A program made the position numbers and the translations under genes. A stretch of 17,252 nucleotides of DNA from an uncultured Nitrospira sp. (GTDB lineage Bacteria; Nitrospirota; Nitrospiria; Nitrospirales; UBA8639): contig CABVRQ010000079.1 in assembly GCA_902500695.1 (NCBI GenBank), positions 1 to 17,252 of the forward strand, in the 5' to 3' direction. The notes beneath the pieces were generated by a model, which saw only the letters and a program-made list of their open reading frames with translations, made no database searches and was not told the DNA's origin. Position 1 is the first letter of the stretch. Every line of letters starts with the position of its first letter. Shown piece by piece: positions 6,267 to 15,456 of this stretch.

Positions 6267-7268
6267 ATGGAAACTACTGGTACTGAATCCTCTGTCCCTC
6301 AAGCCAATATTTTAATTGTAGAGGACGAGGAAGGCCCGCGAGAGGCTTTAAAAGTCATTCTTTCTCCCTATTTCAATCTCTTTACGGTTGATCGGGCTGA
6401 AATTGCGCATCAAATTCTCAAAACCCACCCCATTGATCTCATCACCCTCGACCTAAAACTCCCTGATCTGTCGGGAAACGATCTTCTTTCTCAGATTCGG
6501 AAAGACGGGAAAGATGTGGATATCATCATCATCACCGGATATGGCACCCTCCAATCTGCCATTGAAGCCATTCGCCACGGGGTGGCCGCCTATATTCTTA
6601 AACCGTTCAATGTGGCCGAGTTACTCGACACCATCAAAAAAACTCTCGATCGCCGTCGCCGATATTCCTCCCTTCAAGCTGCACTGCAAGCCTTTGGGAA
6701 CCTTTGGGCTTCCGGGATCGATGTCCAATCTGCCCTGGCCAATATTAAAACCCTCCTGGCAGCCAAACACCCCGAACTGGTTCAGCATGGCAGCCGGGTG
6801 AATTTTTATGCCGCGCTGCTCATTGAACATCTCCAGTTAACCCCGGAGGAGCAGAAGGCCATACAACTCGGGGCCTATCTCCATGACATCGGGAAAATCG
6901 GCATCCATGATCATCTCATTTCCGGGCTTCATTCCCCCACCGAACAAGATCAAGAACTTCTCAAATGCCATCCGGCCATCGGAGGCAAAATGATAAAGGG
7001 CCTTCCATTTCACGCCTGTGTCGAACAGATCATCCTCCATCACCATGAAAAGTTTAACGGGTCCGGGTACCCGGATGGATTGGTCGGTGAACAAATTCCC
7101 TTATCGGCACGCATTGTCGGTCTGGCGAATATCTTCGACCATTTCGTGACCGGCTATGGTTCCCAAAGGGCTATGCCCGTACCGGAAGCCCGGGAAAAAA
7201 TTCGGCAGGAAGCGGGGAAAAGCATCGATCCCAATCTGGCAGAATTATTCGCGAAAGTCGTCTGGTAG
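6267..7268 (+). CDS. Response regulator with HD-GYP domain (RpfG-like)
   Basis: This 333-residue protein has a receiver domain (about residues 13-127) with the acidic pair at E19-D20, phosphate acceptor D62 (LDLKLPD), T90 and K112. An HD-GYP domain follows (about 160-325), with H174, the HD pair H206-D207 (LHDIGKIG), H235 (CHP), HHHE at 258-261 and GSGYP with G267-Y268-P269. HD-GYP domains hydrolyse cyclic di-GMP, and receiver phosphorylation controls them in RpfG-type proteins. One expected metal ligand, the first Asp of the usual A-D-x-x-D-A-L stretch, is Asn288 here (ARIVGLANIFDHF), so activity may be reduced or changed. The gene is followed after 56 bp by a hybrid histidine kinase, its likely partner. 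Confidence 0.9.
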   Translation: METTGTESSVPQANILIVEDEEGPREALKVILSPYFNLFTVDRAEIAHQILKTHPIDLITLDLKLPDLSGNDLLSQIRKDGKDVDIIIITGYGTLQSAIEAIRHGVAAYILKPFNVAELLDTIKKTLDRRRRYSSLQAALQAFGNLWASGIDVQSALANIKTLLAAKHPELVQHGSRVNFYAALLIEHLQLTPEEQKAIQLGAYLHDIGKIGIHDHLISGLHSPTEQDQELLKCHPAIGGKMIKGLPFHACVEQIILHHHEKFNGSGYPDGLVGEQIPLSARIVGLANIFDHFVTGYGSQRAMPVPEAREKIRQEAGKSIDPNLAELFAKVVW

Positions 7269-7278
7269 CGCTACCAGA
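7261..7278. promoter_or_regulatory. 18-bp perfect palindrome over the stop codon of the HD-GYP gene
   Basis: TCTGGTAGCGCTACCAGA is fully self-complementary and includes the TAG stop (7266-7268). It sits in the 56-bp gap before the kinase gene. It could be a dimeric protein site or, in RNA, a small hairpin acting on readthrough or mRNA decay. There is no T run, so it is not a standard terminator. Confidence 0.6.
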
Positions 7279-7324
7279 GGCTGGAGACCCATGCGCCAAC
7301 GTGAGCCGGCATCACTGAGACACC

Positions 7325-9706
7325 ATGACTAAGAACCTTCAAGGGGCTTCACCGAGCAACAGCCCTGTGCAGTCCGTCGAGAAATGGGAGCAGGCCTTTG
7401 ATGCCCTCACGGATCAGGTCATGATTTTAGACAGCTCAGGGACGATTGTCTGGACCAATCGAGCCATTCGTGACCAGGTCCAACCACGAATCGGTCCATT
7501 GGTCGGACATCATTACCGCACGCCCTACTATGGAACGACCATCCCCAAAAACCCTCCGCCATGGGAAACGGTGTTAGCAGGCGCCTTGTCTGCGGTGGTG
7601 GAAACACAGTTCCCTTCGATCCCTGGGGATTTCCTCGTTTCATGCTACCCCCTTTTCGACTCCAATGGCATTCAATGGGGTGTCATTTCTGTGGTCAAAG
7701 ATATTACAGAACGCAAACGGATTGATGAAGCACTGCGGAAAATAGCCCAAAGTGATCCGGCTCCCGGCAGCATGGCGTTTTTGCGATTTTTGGTCAGAGA
7801 TCTTTGTCAGGCCTTGAATGTGCCCTATGCCATATTAGCGGAATTGGAATCGCCGGCTCACCCGGTCACCCAAACCGTCGCCATTTGGGCCAACGGGACC
7901 TTTGGGGAAAATATGACATGGAACGCTCCTCCTGCGATTTTTGAGGCACTCTTGAAAGTCAAAGGATGCCATGGAGACAATTTGGAATCCCCTCTCTTTC
8001 CTCCTGACTCGCCTCTCGGCTCATGGTCGATCATCAGCTATTTGGGAACGGCTCTCCGTGGCCAAACGGGGAAAATTATCGGGCTTCTGCTTATCTTTAG
8101 TCCGGTGGCCATTCGCAACATCCATGTGGCGCAATCCATCATTCAACTATTTGCAGCCAGAGCGGCAGGTGAACTCCAACGTAAAAAAGCCGAGGATGCC
8201 TTACGGGATAGTGAGCAGCGCTATCGAGCCATCGTGGAGCATGCGTATGACTTGATCATTGAAACCACGGCGACGGGTGAATGTCAGTACGTCACGCCAA
8301 ATTGTTTGAAGGTCTTGGGCTATGGGACTGCCGACATGCTCGGAAAAAGTTTTTTTGACTTTGTCCATCCCGAAGAACGGGGGCCGTTGTCTGCGTCTTT
8401 TCATTCTCATCTCAAGGCGCTTCAGGAAATTGATATGGTGTGCCGGTTGCAAACGAAACAGTCTGAATGGCGATGGTTTGAAAGTCACATCCATCCCTTC
8501 CGAACCAGCGTCGGGACGGTCGTGGGCGTGATCGTGACACGAGACATTACGGAATGGAAACGCTTGGAGGAAGAACGAATTCGTGCCACCAAACTCGAGT
8601 CTGTTGGGTTACTGGCCGGCGGGATTGCGCATGATTTTAACAATATTCTCACGTCCGTGTTTGCCAATATCGGGCTGGCTAAAATGGTGACCGCCAAACA
8701 GACGCCACCCCAAGGAGAGAAAGTCATTGAACGACTGGAAGCTGCGGAAAAAGCCTGTTTGCGAGCGCGGGACCTGACCAAGCAACTGCTGACCTTTGCG
8801 AAAGGAGGGGCTCCGGTCAAAAGCACGACATCTGTTGCCTCAATTATTACCGACACGATTCAATTTGCCTTACGAGGCTCGGCCGTCCGATGCACCACGC
8901 ATCTTCCCGATGACCTCTGGCCGGTCGAGGTCGATGAAGGACAAATCAGCCAGGTCATACAAAATCTCGTGATTAATAGCGACCAGGCCATGCCGGACGG
9001 GGGCACCATCAGCGTCGTCGCAAAAAATTTTTTGGTGAACGCTCAAACCACCCTTCCTCTCAAATCCGGCAAGTATGTCTGTGTGTCCGTCGCTGACCAG
9101 GGGATCGGCATCCCTGACGACCATCTTCAAAAAATCTTCGATCCCTACTTTACAACCAAACAAAAAGGGAGCGGTCTGGGCCTCGCCACCACCTATTCCA
9201 TCATGAAGCGGCATGGAGGGCATGTAACGGTAACCTCTTCACTCGGCAACGGCACCTGCTTCACCCTGTATCTCCCCGCTTCAACCTCCCTGTCGACAAA
9301 AAACGATGAAACACCGGAAAGTCTCGTGCAAGGAACCGGACGGATTTTGGTGATGGATGATGAAGAAGACATCCAGGATGTGTTAGGGAAAATGCTCGAG
9401 CATCTGGGATTTGACGTGGACTTTACCGACGATGGACTAAAAGCCGTTGCGCTCTACACTCGCGCCGTGCAGGACGGCAATCCCTATGTGGCCACCATTC
9501 TTGATCTCACCATCCCCGGAGGAATGGGAGGCAAGGAGACGTTGCGCCTCATTAAAAACTATGATCCTGAGGCCAAGGTCATTGTTTCAAGCGGGTATTC
9601 CAACGACCCGGTCATGGCACATGCCAGCCAATTCGGATTTTCTGGTTTTATTGCCAAACCGTATAATCTCCTCGATCTGTCTAAAGTCTTAAGTCAGATC
9701 TTTTGA
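7325..9706 (+). CDS. Hybrid sensor histidine kinase (PAS-GAF-PAS-HisKA-HATPase-REC)
   Basis: The 793-residue protein has no membrane segment and so probably senses an internal signal. Domains in order: PAS (about 20-130, ending DITERKR); a GAF-like domain (about 150-290); a second PAS (about 291-417, ending DITEWKR); HisKA with the H box LAGGIAHDFNNIL and phospho-His436; HATPase_c (about 530-655) with N box QVIQNLVINSDQAMPDGG, G1 DQGIGIPDD, FDPYFTT and GSGLGLA; and a C-terminal receiver (about 672-793) with DDEED, acceptor D727 (ILDLTIPGG) and K in FIAKPYN. The HDFNN type of H box is common in hybrid kinases of deltaproteobacteria and Nitrospirota. The ATG at 7325 has only a weak ribosome site. 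The neighbouring HD-GYP regulator is its probable output, perhaps sharing phosphate with the attached receiver. Confidence 0.92.
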   Translation: MTKNLQGASPSNSPVQSVEKWEQAFDALTDQVMILDSSGTIVWTNRAIRDQVQPRIGPLVGHHYRTPYYGTTIPKNPPPWETVLAGALSAVVETQFPSIPGDFLVSCYPLFDSNGIQWGVISVVKDITERKRIDEALRKIAQSDPAPGSMAFLRFLVRDLCQALNVPYAILAELESPAHPVTQTVAIWANGTFGENMTWNAPPAIFEALLKVKGCHGDNLESPLFPPDSPLGSWSIISYLGTALRGQTGKIIGLLLIFSPVAIRNIHVAQSIIQLFAARAAGELQRKKAEDALRDSEQRYRAIVEHAYDLIIETTATGECQYVTPNCLKVLGYGTADMLGKSFFDFVHPEERGPLSASFHSHLKALQEIDMVCRLQTKQSEWRWFESHIHPFRTSVGTVVGVIVTRDITEWKRLEEERIRATKLESVGLLAGGIAHDFNNILTSVFANIGLAKMVTAKQTPPQGEKVIERLEAAEKACLRARDLTKQLLTFAKGGAPVKSTTSVASIITDTIQFALRGSAVRCTTHLPDDLWPVEVDEGQISQVIQNLVINSDQAMPDGGTISVVAKNFLVNAQTTLPLKSGKYVCVSVADQGIGIPDDHLQKIFDPYFTTKQKGSGLGLATTYSIMKRHGGHVTVTSSLGNGTCFTLYLPASTSLSTKNDETPESLVQGTGRILVMDDEEDIQDVLGKMLEHLGFDVDFTDDGLKAVALYTRAVQDGNPYVATILDLTIPGGMGGKETLRLIKNYDPEAKVIVSSGYSNDPVMAHASQFGFSGFIAKPYNLLDLSKVLSQIF

Positions 9707-9718
9707 AGGTTCCCTCGC

Positions 9719-10759
9719 TCAGGAAGAGGTCGACGAAAAATATTGGGGTAAGGCATGTGGGGCGATAATACCCCGTTCAGTGATGATGCCGGCAATCAAG
9801 TCGGCCGGGGTCACGTCAAACGCCGGGTTCCAGACGTCCACACCGTGAGGAGCAATCATTCGACCACTATGCAAGCAGGTCACTTCTGACGGGCTCCGCT
9901 CTTCAATGGGAATGCCGCTCCCATCCGCTGTCTCCATATCTATGGTCGATGAAGGTGCGGCCACATAAAAAGGAATGCCATGGGCATGGGCCAAGACCGC
10001 CACGGAATAGGTTCCGATCTTATTGGCCACATCGCCATTGGCCGCAATCCGGTCAGCCCCCACGACGCAACAGTGGATTCCGCCCTGTCGCATCAGTGCC
10101 CCCGCTGCGTTATCGGTAATCAACGTCACGGGAATACCATCCTGCTGAAGCTCCCAGGCCGTCAGGCGTGCACCCTGGAGAACGGGTCGGGTCTCATCGG
10201 CAAAGACCCGAATCTTTTTCCCCTGCTCCCAGGCCGCCCTGACCACTCCCAATGCCGTTCCATAGCCTGCCGTCGCCAGGGCTCCGGCATTACAATGCGT
10301 GAGAATCTGATCTCCATCACGAATGACCGCCGCGCCAAACGTGCCAATGGCCCGGTTCACCCGAAGGTCCTCCTCCAAAATTGCCAGGGCTTCTTCCTGT
10401 AATCGTTTTTGGAGTTCTGGAACACCTGAAGTGGAACCATCCGTCATCACGCGTTTCATGCGGTCAACAGCCCAGAATAAATTCACGGCGGTAGGACGCG
10501 TCGCGGCCAACATGCGACAGACCTCCTCCATAAAGACGGAAAACCCCTCAAGGTGAGTCTCCACACATTGCCGGGCCCCTAGGGCGATGCCCAACGCCGC
10601 CGTCACTCCAATGGCAGGCGCACCGCGTACGCTCAAATTCCGAATCGCTTCAGCCACATCCTGATAGGTCCCACAATCAAGAAATCGCACTTCTCCGGGG
10701 AGCGCACGTTGATCCAGAATCACGACATGATTATTTTTCCATTCAACAGTTGGGATCAT
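9719..10759 (-). CDS. mtnA: S-methyl-5-thioribose-1-phosphate isomerase
   Basis: This 346-residue protein matches MtnA, which converts methylthioribose-1-phosphate to methylthioribulose-1-phosphate in the methionine salvage pathway (cytoplasm). Diagnostic stretches are NLSVRGAPAIGV, RPTAVNLFWA, THCNAGALATAGYGTALG with catalytic Cys156, ADETRPVLQGARLTAWEL, TDNAAGALM and GADRIAANGDVANKIGTY with catalytic Asp236. The two residues sit 80 apart, as Cys160 and Asp240 do in the Bacillus subtilis enzyme. Length is normal for the family. AGGAAG ahead of ATG 10759 supports the start. It lies downstream of the AsmA gene (108 bp gap) and ends 12 bp from the convergent kinase gene. No other salvage gene is in the window. 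An eIF2B-alpha-like or ribose-1,5-bisphosphate isomerase is less likely given the motifs. Confidence 0.95.
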   Translation of the reverse strand: MIPTVEWKNNHVVILDQRALPGEVRFLDCGTYQDVAEAIRNLSVRGAPAIGVTAALGIALGARQCVETHLEGFSVFMEEVCRMLAATRPTAVNLFWAVDRMKRVMTDGSTSGVPELQKRLQEEALAILEEDLRVNRAIGTFGAAVIRDGDQILTHCNAGALATAGYGTALGVVRAAWEQGKKIRVFADETRPVLQGARLTAWELQQDGIPVTLITDNAAGALMRQGGIHCCVVGADRIAANGDVANKIGTYSVAVLAHAHGIPFYVAAPSSTIDMETADGSGIPIEERSPSEVTCLHSGRMIAPHGVDVWNPAFDVTPADLIAGIITERGIIAPHALPQYFSSTSS

Positions 10760-10867
10760 CCTGACTTCCTTTCAATCGATAGGTTCCCGCCGACTCAATG
10801 GGTTCATCACCCTTCCCCCCTTCGCTCACCGTCCATCCCACAGCATCCATCGGCAAAGACGAGCGGC

Positions 10868-13800
10868 TCACAAGCGACCGGGCACTCCGGATTGTTTGGA
10901 CTCCGAAGGGACGGAACCCTCGTCCTCCTTGGAGCCTTTCAATAAATCATAGGGCAGGGTCAACGTATTTTTCAAAACATCAAACGCCAACTGGGCCAAC
11001 CCGGTCAACCCGGTTTTCACCGATTCCATGGGGAGATATTCGACCTCCGGCTCACCCAACGGTCCTGCAATCGAAAACATGGCTGTGGCGATGCCTTTCC
11101 GATCTCCGGAAAAAATTCGTCCAAAAAGAGGAATGTCTTTCAAAAGATCCGAATAGGCCCCAAAGGGGCTGACGGCGGAAATGCCTTCAAGCCGATCACT
11201 TTTCCAGTCATACATGCCTGCCGCAGAGACTTTCATGATTGGACTCTGTATCAACAAATCTTTGGTGGAAAACACGCCGTCTTCCACGTTAAGTTTGCTG
11301 CTCACAGTCGTAAACGGAAATCCGTTCTCTTCAAGATCAACTTTTCCCCTAAGGACATGCGGTAAATTTAAGAGCGCCAGAATGCGGGGAAAGATCGTGC
11401 CTTTACGGATATAGCCTTCGCCGAGAGAAATTTTAAGACTTCCGTTGAGAGTCGGAATGATGCCCCGGTCATCCCGCCCATGGCCCTGGAGCATGCCTCG
11501 CACAGACATGTTTCCGGTAATCAATCGGCGTTCCTCGCCAAAGAGGCTCAAGATGTTCTCAAAAGGCAAATCCTTCGCCTGAAATGACGCGCGCATGGCG
11601 GCCGGTCGACCTTCAGGAAGATGCACAAAGAACCGCCCCCCGACCGTGCCATGTTCCGCCACCATCGATTGCACTTTATCCACGGAGACCAGATTGTCAT
11701 GAATCTTCAGGACGCCCGATAATTTTTTTCCGGAGAGGGTCTTATAGCTCGGACGTTCGATATGCACAGAACCCTCCAGCGATCCATGCGCCGCTAACCA
11801 CTCGATCCCATCACGGATGGCCGATCGTCCTCCTTTAGGAATCAGCAAATCAAGATCGAATTGAGGCGAGTCAAACATCACACTGACGATCGGTGTGGTC
11901 CTCCAGTTTTTCATAAATCCGGTGATGACGGCTTCACTATTTTTCAGGCGAAACTCCATGCGTTTCAGATCAAGCAGATCCTCGTCCACTTTCAGTCGAA
12001 CAAACAGATTCGAAATGGGATCGGTCATCCCGCGAAGCGCCACCACCCCTTCGGTCAAGGCCACCCAACCTTTGGTGTTCCACTGGGTCCAATCGGTTCC
12101 GCGTCCGCTGCCTTTCAGTTGGACCTCGAGAATTCCCGACTGGATGATATCTCCCAAGACACGGATGCCTTCCGGCAGCACACCTAAATACACCGGTCCG
12201 GAATCAAACCGGGCCTCCCATGCGACCTTCGGCCGATACCGTATCGTCCCCTGTCCCCGAAGACGAAGGGGAAGCATGATCAGTTCCACTCGTTCAAAAT
12301 GAATGCGGCTTCCGGGATGGAACTGTCCCTCAAACTCAAGGCGTCCATCCTGACCGGCATGTTTCTTTAAAAGAGAGGGCAAAGCAAAGAGGGCATCCCG
12401 CCCATCAATCCACCCTTTCAGTTTGGGATGACCGATCGGCCCCGTGAGAGTGACCGAGGCGTTAAGCGGACCTGTAAGTTGCATCCCCGGCGATGTCGCC
12501 GGTGTCAGGGAAACCGGCAATAGTTCCTCACCGGCAAACCCGCCCTGAATGGTGAGCGAATCAAACCGGGAGACTCCCTGATAGGTAATGGTCCCATTCA
12601 AGGCCAACGGGAAGGCACCTACATTCCCCTCTATGCCTTGTAACACGGTACTCTCGCGGGAAAAGATAATCGTACCGTGACCTTCAGTCAAAGGATGAGG
12701 AAAACCCGGAATCTGAATCACCAGGCCCTCCGGTTTAAACTCACCAGACTGGAATATCAGTCCGGGAGAGTCCAAAAGATTCCCGGTAAACTGCAGGCGA
12801 AGCAGGCCAGTGCCATCCGAGACCTTCCATGAATTCAACAGACCAAAGTCGGATGGCGCTCCTAACTGCGTCACGACCTGACGAACCTTCTCCGCCGGCA
12901 CAGGCCCTTGAAGACTCACATTCCCCCACGGGCCCGACTCTTTTAACAAAAAGACGCCTTCCGTCACCTCAACCGCAATACCATCGTACGTGCCGTGCAC
13001 CCCGGACAATTGCATTCGATCCGGTTCCACGACCACCGTCCCCTGAATATGGTCGGTGGTGGGCCAATCTGGAATACGGACGTACCCATCGGTTAATCGA
13101 AATGTGCCGGTGACCGAAGTCTGCACATCCTCACGCGTAGACCCGGTGACGCGTGCCTCGGCGATGTTCAACCCGCCTCCCCATTCGCCTTTGCCCCATA
13201 CGGGCAGCAGGTCATCGGGAATCCACGTCCTGGGCAGATATTGTCGGATCATGGCCAGGTCAACATTGGAGGACCGCATGGAGAACCCCATCATATGATG
13301 TCCGTCTTCCAGCATTTCCGTATTGGCCGAACCATCCAGATCAATAAACGAACTGGACATGTTGATTTTGGAGAGAGCAAGTCGGGACGTTTTCGCATTC
13401 TGGACCCAGGTAACCTGAGACTTGACCGAAAGGGTACCGGGAACTTCCATCAGCGATTGGCCATTCGGCAGGTATTCCGCAAGTTGTTTAATCTCCAGGT
13501 GATCGGCCTTCACCTTCCCGGAGAAGGTGATTTGCTCGAAACCAACCGGCTCGCTGACAAGGGAAGGCGCCGGGGACGCCCTAAGAGCTTCAAGTTCCCC
13601 CTTGATGCGAAAGGGCGCCAACTCTTCCGTCTGCCGGATTTTTCCAGACAAATCGAAGGTTGAGGCAATGGAGGACCCTTCATGACTGGTCTCAGAGACG
13701 AAGCCCACATCTTCAATGACAAACCCTCGAACGATTTCACGAGGTGACTCATCAATCACGATGATTTTGCCGTCCGTCACCTCAAATTTTCCCAGCACCA

Positions 13801-14227
13801 GAAATTTCGCCGCGGACACAATGGGCGAATCGTTGCTGGCATAGCTCAGAAAACGCCATTCCCCCCCTGACTCACGACGCAGTTCAATTTCGGGAGACTC
13901 CACCAGAAATTCGCGAACCACAATTTTTTTCATGAGCAACTGCCCGATTCCCAGGTCCAAACTCATGGATTTCGCACGAAACACCGCATGCGACTCAGGC
14001 TGTTCCTTGACCACGATATCCGAAACCAAAAAATGCGGAGAGGGAAATAAGGCGAAGGAGGTATGGCCCACCGTCACGTGCGAACCAAACGTGCGTTGAA
14101 TTTGTTGCAGAGCCAGAGTCTTCAGATAATCCGGATTTAAAAACAAGGGAAGCACGATCAAGGCAATCGTCAGGATCAGGGCAGCCAGTGCACCCCACCA
14201 GAACATCTGTTTGCCGGACCATCGCAC
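10868..14227 (-). CDS. AsmA-family envelope protein (1119 residues)
   Basis: The protein begins with one membrane helix (about residues 9-31, WGALAALILTIALIVLPLFL), followed by the AsmA N-terminal block (LALQQIQRTFGSHVTVGHTSFALFPSPHFLVSDIVV) and a very long series of beta-rich segments. It ends in an AsmA-like C-terminal domain (ILALLNLP...GVFSTKDLLIQSPIMKVSAAGMYDWKSDRLEG...FSIAGPLGEPEVEYLP). AsmA, TamB and YhdP relatives form long hydrophobic grooves between inner and outer membranes and are linked to phospholipid transport and outer-membrane upkeep. That role is expected here by family only. The length is well above classical AsmA (about 600) and near YhdP/TamB size. The start is GTG at 14227 with a strong purine run (AGGGGGG) 6 nt upstream. 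mtnA follows on the same strand. Confidence 0.88.
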   Translation of the reverse strand: MRWSGKQMFWWGALAALILTIALIVLPLFLNPDYLKTLALQQIQRTFGSHVTVGHTSFALFPSPHFLVSDIVVKEQPESHAVFRAKSMSLDLGIGQLLMKKIVVREFLVESPEIELRRESGGEWRFLSYASNDSPIVSAAKFLVLGKFEVTDGKIIVIDESPREIVRGFVIEDVGFVSETSHEGSSIASTFDLSGKIRQTEELAPFRIKGELEALRASPAPSLVSEPVGFEQITFSGKVKADHLEIKQLAEYLPNGQSLMEVPGTLSVKSQVTWVQNAKTSRLALSKINMSSSFIDLDGSANTEMLEDGHHMMGFSMRSSNVDLAMIRQYLPRTWIPDDLLPVWGKGEWGGGLNIAEARVTGSTREDVQTSVTGTFRLTDGYVRIPDWPTTDHIQGTVVVEPDRMQLSGVHGTYDGIAVEVTEGVFLLKESGPWGNVSLQGPVPAEKVRQVVTQLGAPSDFGLLNSWKVSDGTGLLRLQFTGNLLDSPGLIFQSGEFKPEGLVIQIPGFPHPLTEGHGTIIFSRESTVLQGIEGNVGAFPLALNGTITYQGVSRFDSLTIQGGFAGEELLPVSLTPATSPGMQLTGPLNASVTLTGPIGHPKLKGWIDGRDALFALPSLLKKHAGQDGRLEFEGQFHPGSRIHFERVELIMLPLRLRGQGTIRYRPKVAWEARFDSGPVYLGVLPEGIRVLGDIIQSGILEVQLKGSGRGTDWTQWNTKGWVALTEGVVALRGMTDPISNLFVRLKVDEDLLDLKRMEFRLKNSEAVITGFMKNWRTTPIVSVMFDSPQFDLDLLIPKGGRSAIRDGIEWLAAHGSLEGSVHIERPSYKTLSGKKLSGVLKIHDNLVSVDKVQSMVAEHGTVGGRFFVHLPEGRPAAMRASFQAKDLPFENILSLFGEERRLITGNMSVRGMLQGHGRDDRGIIPTLNGSLKISLGEGYIRKGTIFPRILALLNLPHVLRGKVDLEENGFPFTTVSSKLNVEDGVFSTKDLLIQSPIMKVSAAGMYDWKSDRLEGISAVSPFGAYSDLLKDIPLFGRIFSGDRKGIATAMFSIAGPLGEPEVEYLPMESVKTGLTGLAQLAFDVLKNTLTLPYDLLKGSKEDEGSVPSESKQSGVPGRL

Positions 14228-14310
14228 TACAGGCCCCCCTTCGGATGAGCAAATACCCTAAACGTTGTGTGTGTGATGTGAGGAATGGGAACCATGAAAA
14301 TTACTCCTGC

Positions 14311-14339
14311 ATCATACCGAAATCCGTTCGAAATGTAAG
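14311..14339 (-). promoter_or_regulatory. Candidate promoter for the AsmA-family gene
   Basis: On the minus strand CTTACA (14339-14334) and TATGAT (14316-14311) are separated by 17 bp. The -10 has five of six consensus bases, the -35 four of six. Transcription would begin near 14304, about 77 nt before the GTG start. Confidence 0.45.
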
Positions 14340-14440
14340 AATGAATCCCATTCTCCAGGGACTTCCTTCCTCCGCCGCAGGGAAATACGGACGGCGAAAT
14401 CCTTCTACCTACGCGGCCGCCTGTGGAGGACGGCATCGTA

Positions 14441-15454
14441 ATGGTCCGTCATCAACAGCCGTCCCATCTTGAGAACCCCATCGGTTTCTTGACACCTCCC
14501 CAGGGCTGGGATATCCTGCCTCACTGTCAGGCACTGCATAATCCTTACGCTTTTCGTCTTGAGGATTATATCATTCTAGCCGTTGTTTCCCGGTTTACAT
14601 TGAAACCCACCCACACCGTTCTCACTCGCACGCAAGTGGTCTCGCTGCTGAAATGGTACGACCGGCCGCATCCCACCAGACCTGATCGCATGATTCCCGG
14701 ATATGACAAAGCGCATGCGCTTCGCACGTCACGCATGTGTGTGGCTGTCGCTACGGCCTTAGGACATCCACTCGCCCGACTCCGTCAATTTGAAGCCGCC
14801 TGTCTGCTGCACGATATGGGGCGAGCCGGGCTTGACCCCCTCCTGTTCGGCCAAATCTGGTCGTGGGCCAGGGAACAGAAGATCCCGACCCGGCCGCGGG
14901 AATGGCGCACCCGCTATCCCCTGACCCCCTATGGCCGTGAATCTCAAGCCTTCATCGCACAGTATGGAGCCGCCCTTCAAGCCCGAGGCCTGAAGCTCAC
15001 CCCCGTGGTCAAAGATCACATCGACATGCGATTGGGATTTGCCCGACGCCTCAAACAATATCTCCGTCCGGTGAAAACGGCCATCGCCACAGTCGGCATT
15101 CCCTGGTCGCCCTGGATGGAACGCATCATGTTGTACTACTATTATCCGGAAAAACTCGAACGCGCCGCCGCCTGGACACACCAACTGGCGGAAATTTTAG
15201 TTGCCTGCGAACAACTGGAAGCCTATAGCAATCACCGGCGCGGAAAAGATTATTACGCGCGCGCAGAAGAAAGTTTTGCCGCCGCCTTTACCTATCTCCG
15301 TCAACTCACCTCCCGGCGGATCGTCAGTCGACAGGTCCTGGATCTCATATGCCGGCTGACCAGGGAAGGCAGATTTACGACGATATTACGGCAGGCGCGC
15401 GGGGGAATCCTTTCAACCGCGGATCAACAATTTTTACAAACCGTCTCGCGCTAA
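14441..15454 (+). CDS. HD-domain protein, HD-GYP-like with degenerate second half
   Basis: The 337-residue protein has an HD-type core: H92 (KAHALRTSRMCVAVATALG) and the HD pair H124-D125 (ACLLHDMGRAGLD), laid out as in HD-GYP proteins. The later HD-GYP histidines are not clear. A possible equivalent of the HP position is H193 (KDHIDMRLG), while the place expected for HHHE reads ERIMLYYYYPEKL with Tyr232-Tyr235, and no GYP follows. The spacing is also longer than in the HD-GYP regulator at 6267. The protein may therefore be a binding or regulatory HD protein rather than a cyclic di-GMP hydrolase; a phosphohydrolase using only the HD pair is possible. The start at ATG 14441 is chosen for GGAGGA 10 nt upstream, although GTG 14423 is in frame. 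YjbQ follows after 2 bp. Confidence 0.72.
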   Translation: MVRHQQPSHLENPIGFLTPPQGWDILPHCQALHNPYAFRLEDYIILAVVSRFTLKPTHTVLTRTQVVSLLKWYDRPHPTRPDRMIPGYDKAHALRTSRMCVAVATALGHPLARLRQFEAACLLHDMGRAGLDPLLFGQIWSWAREQKIPTRPREWRTRYPLTPYGRESQAFIAQYGAALQARGLKLTPVVKDHIDMRLGFARRLKQYLRPVKTAIATVGIPWSPWMERIMLYYYYPEKLERAAAWTHQLAEILVACEQLEAYSNHRRGKDYYARAEESFAAAFTYLRQLTSRRIVSRQVLDLICRLTREGRFTTILRQARGGILSTADQQFLQTVSR

Positions 15455-15456
15455 GC

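Noticed and set aside
9707..9718. Terminator between the convergent kinase and mtnA genes
   Set aside because: The gap is only 12 bp, and no stem with a T run is seen across it or at the gene ends.
15349..15456. N-terminal extension of YjbQ
   Set aside because: It lies inside the upstream HD-like gene and adds residues absent from the family; ATG 15457 gives the normal length.
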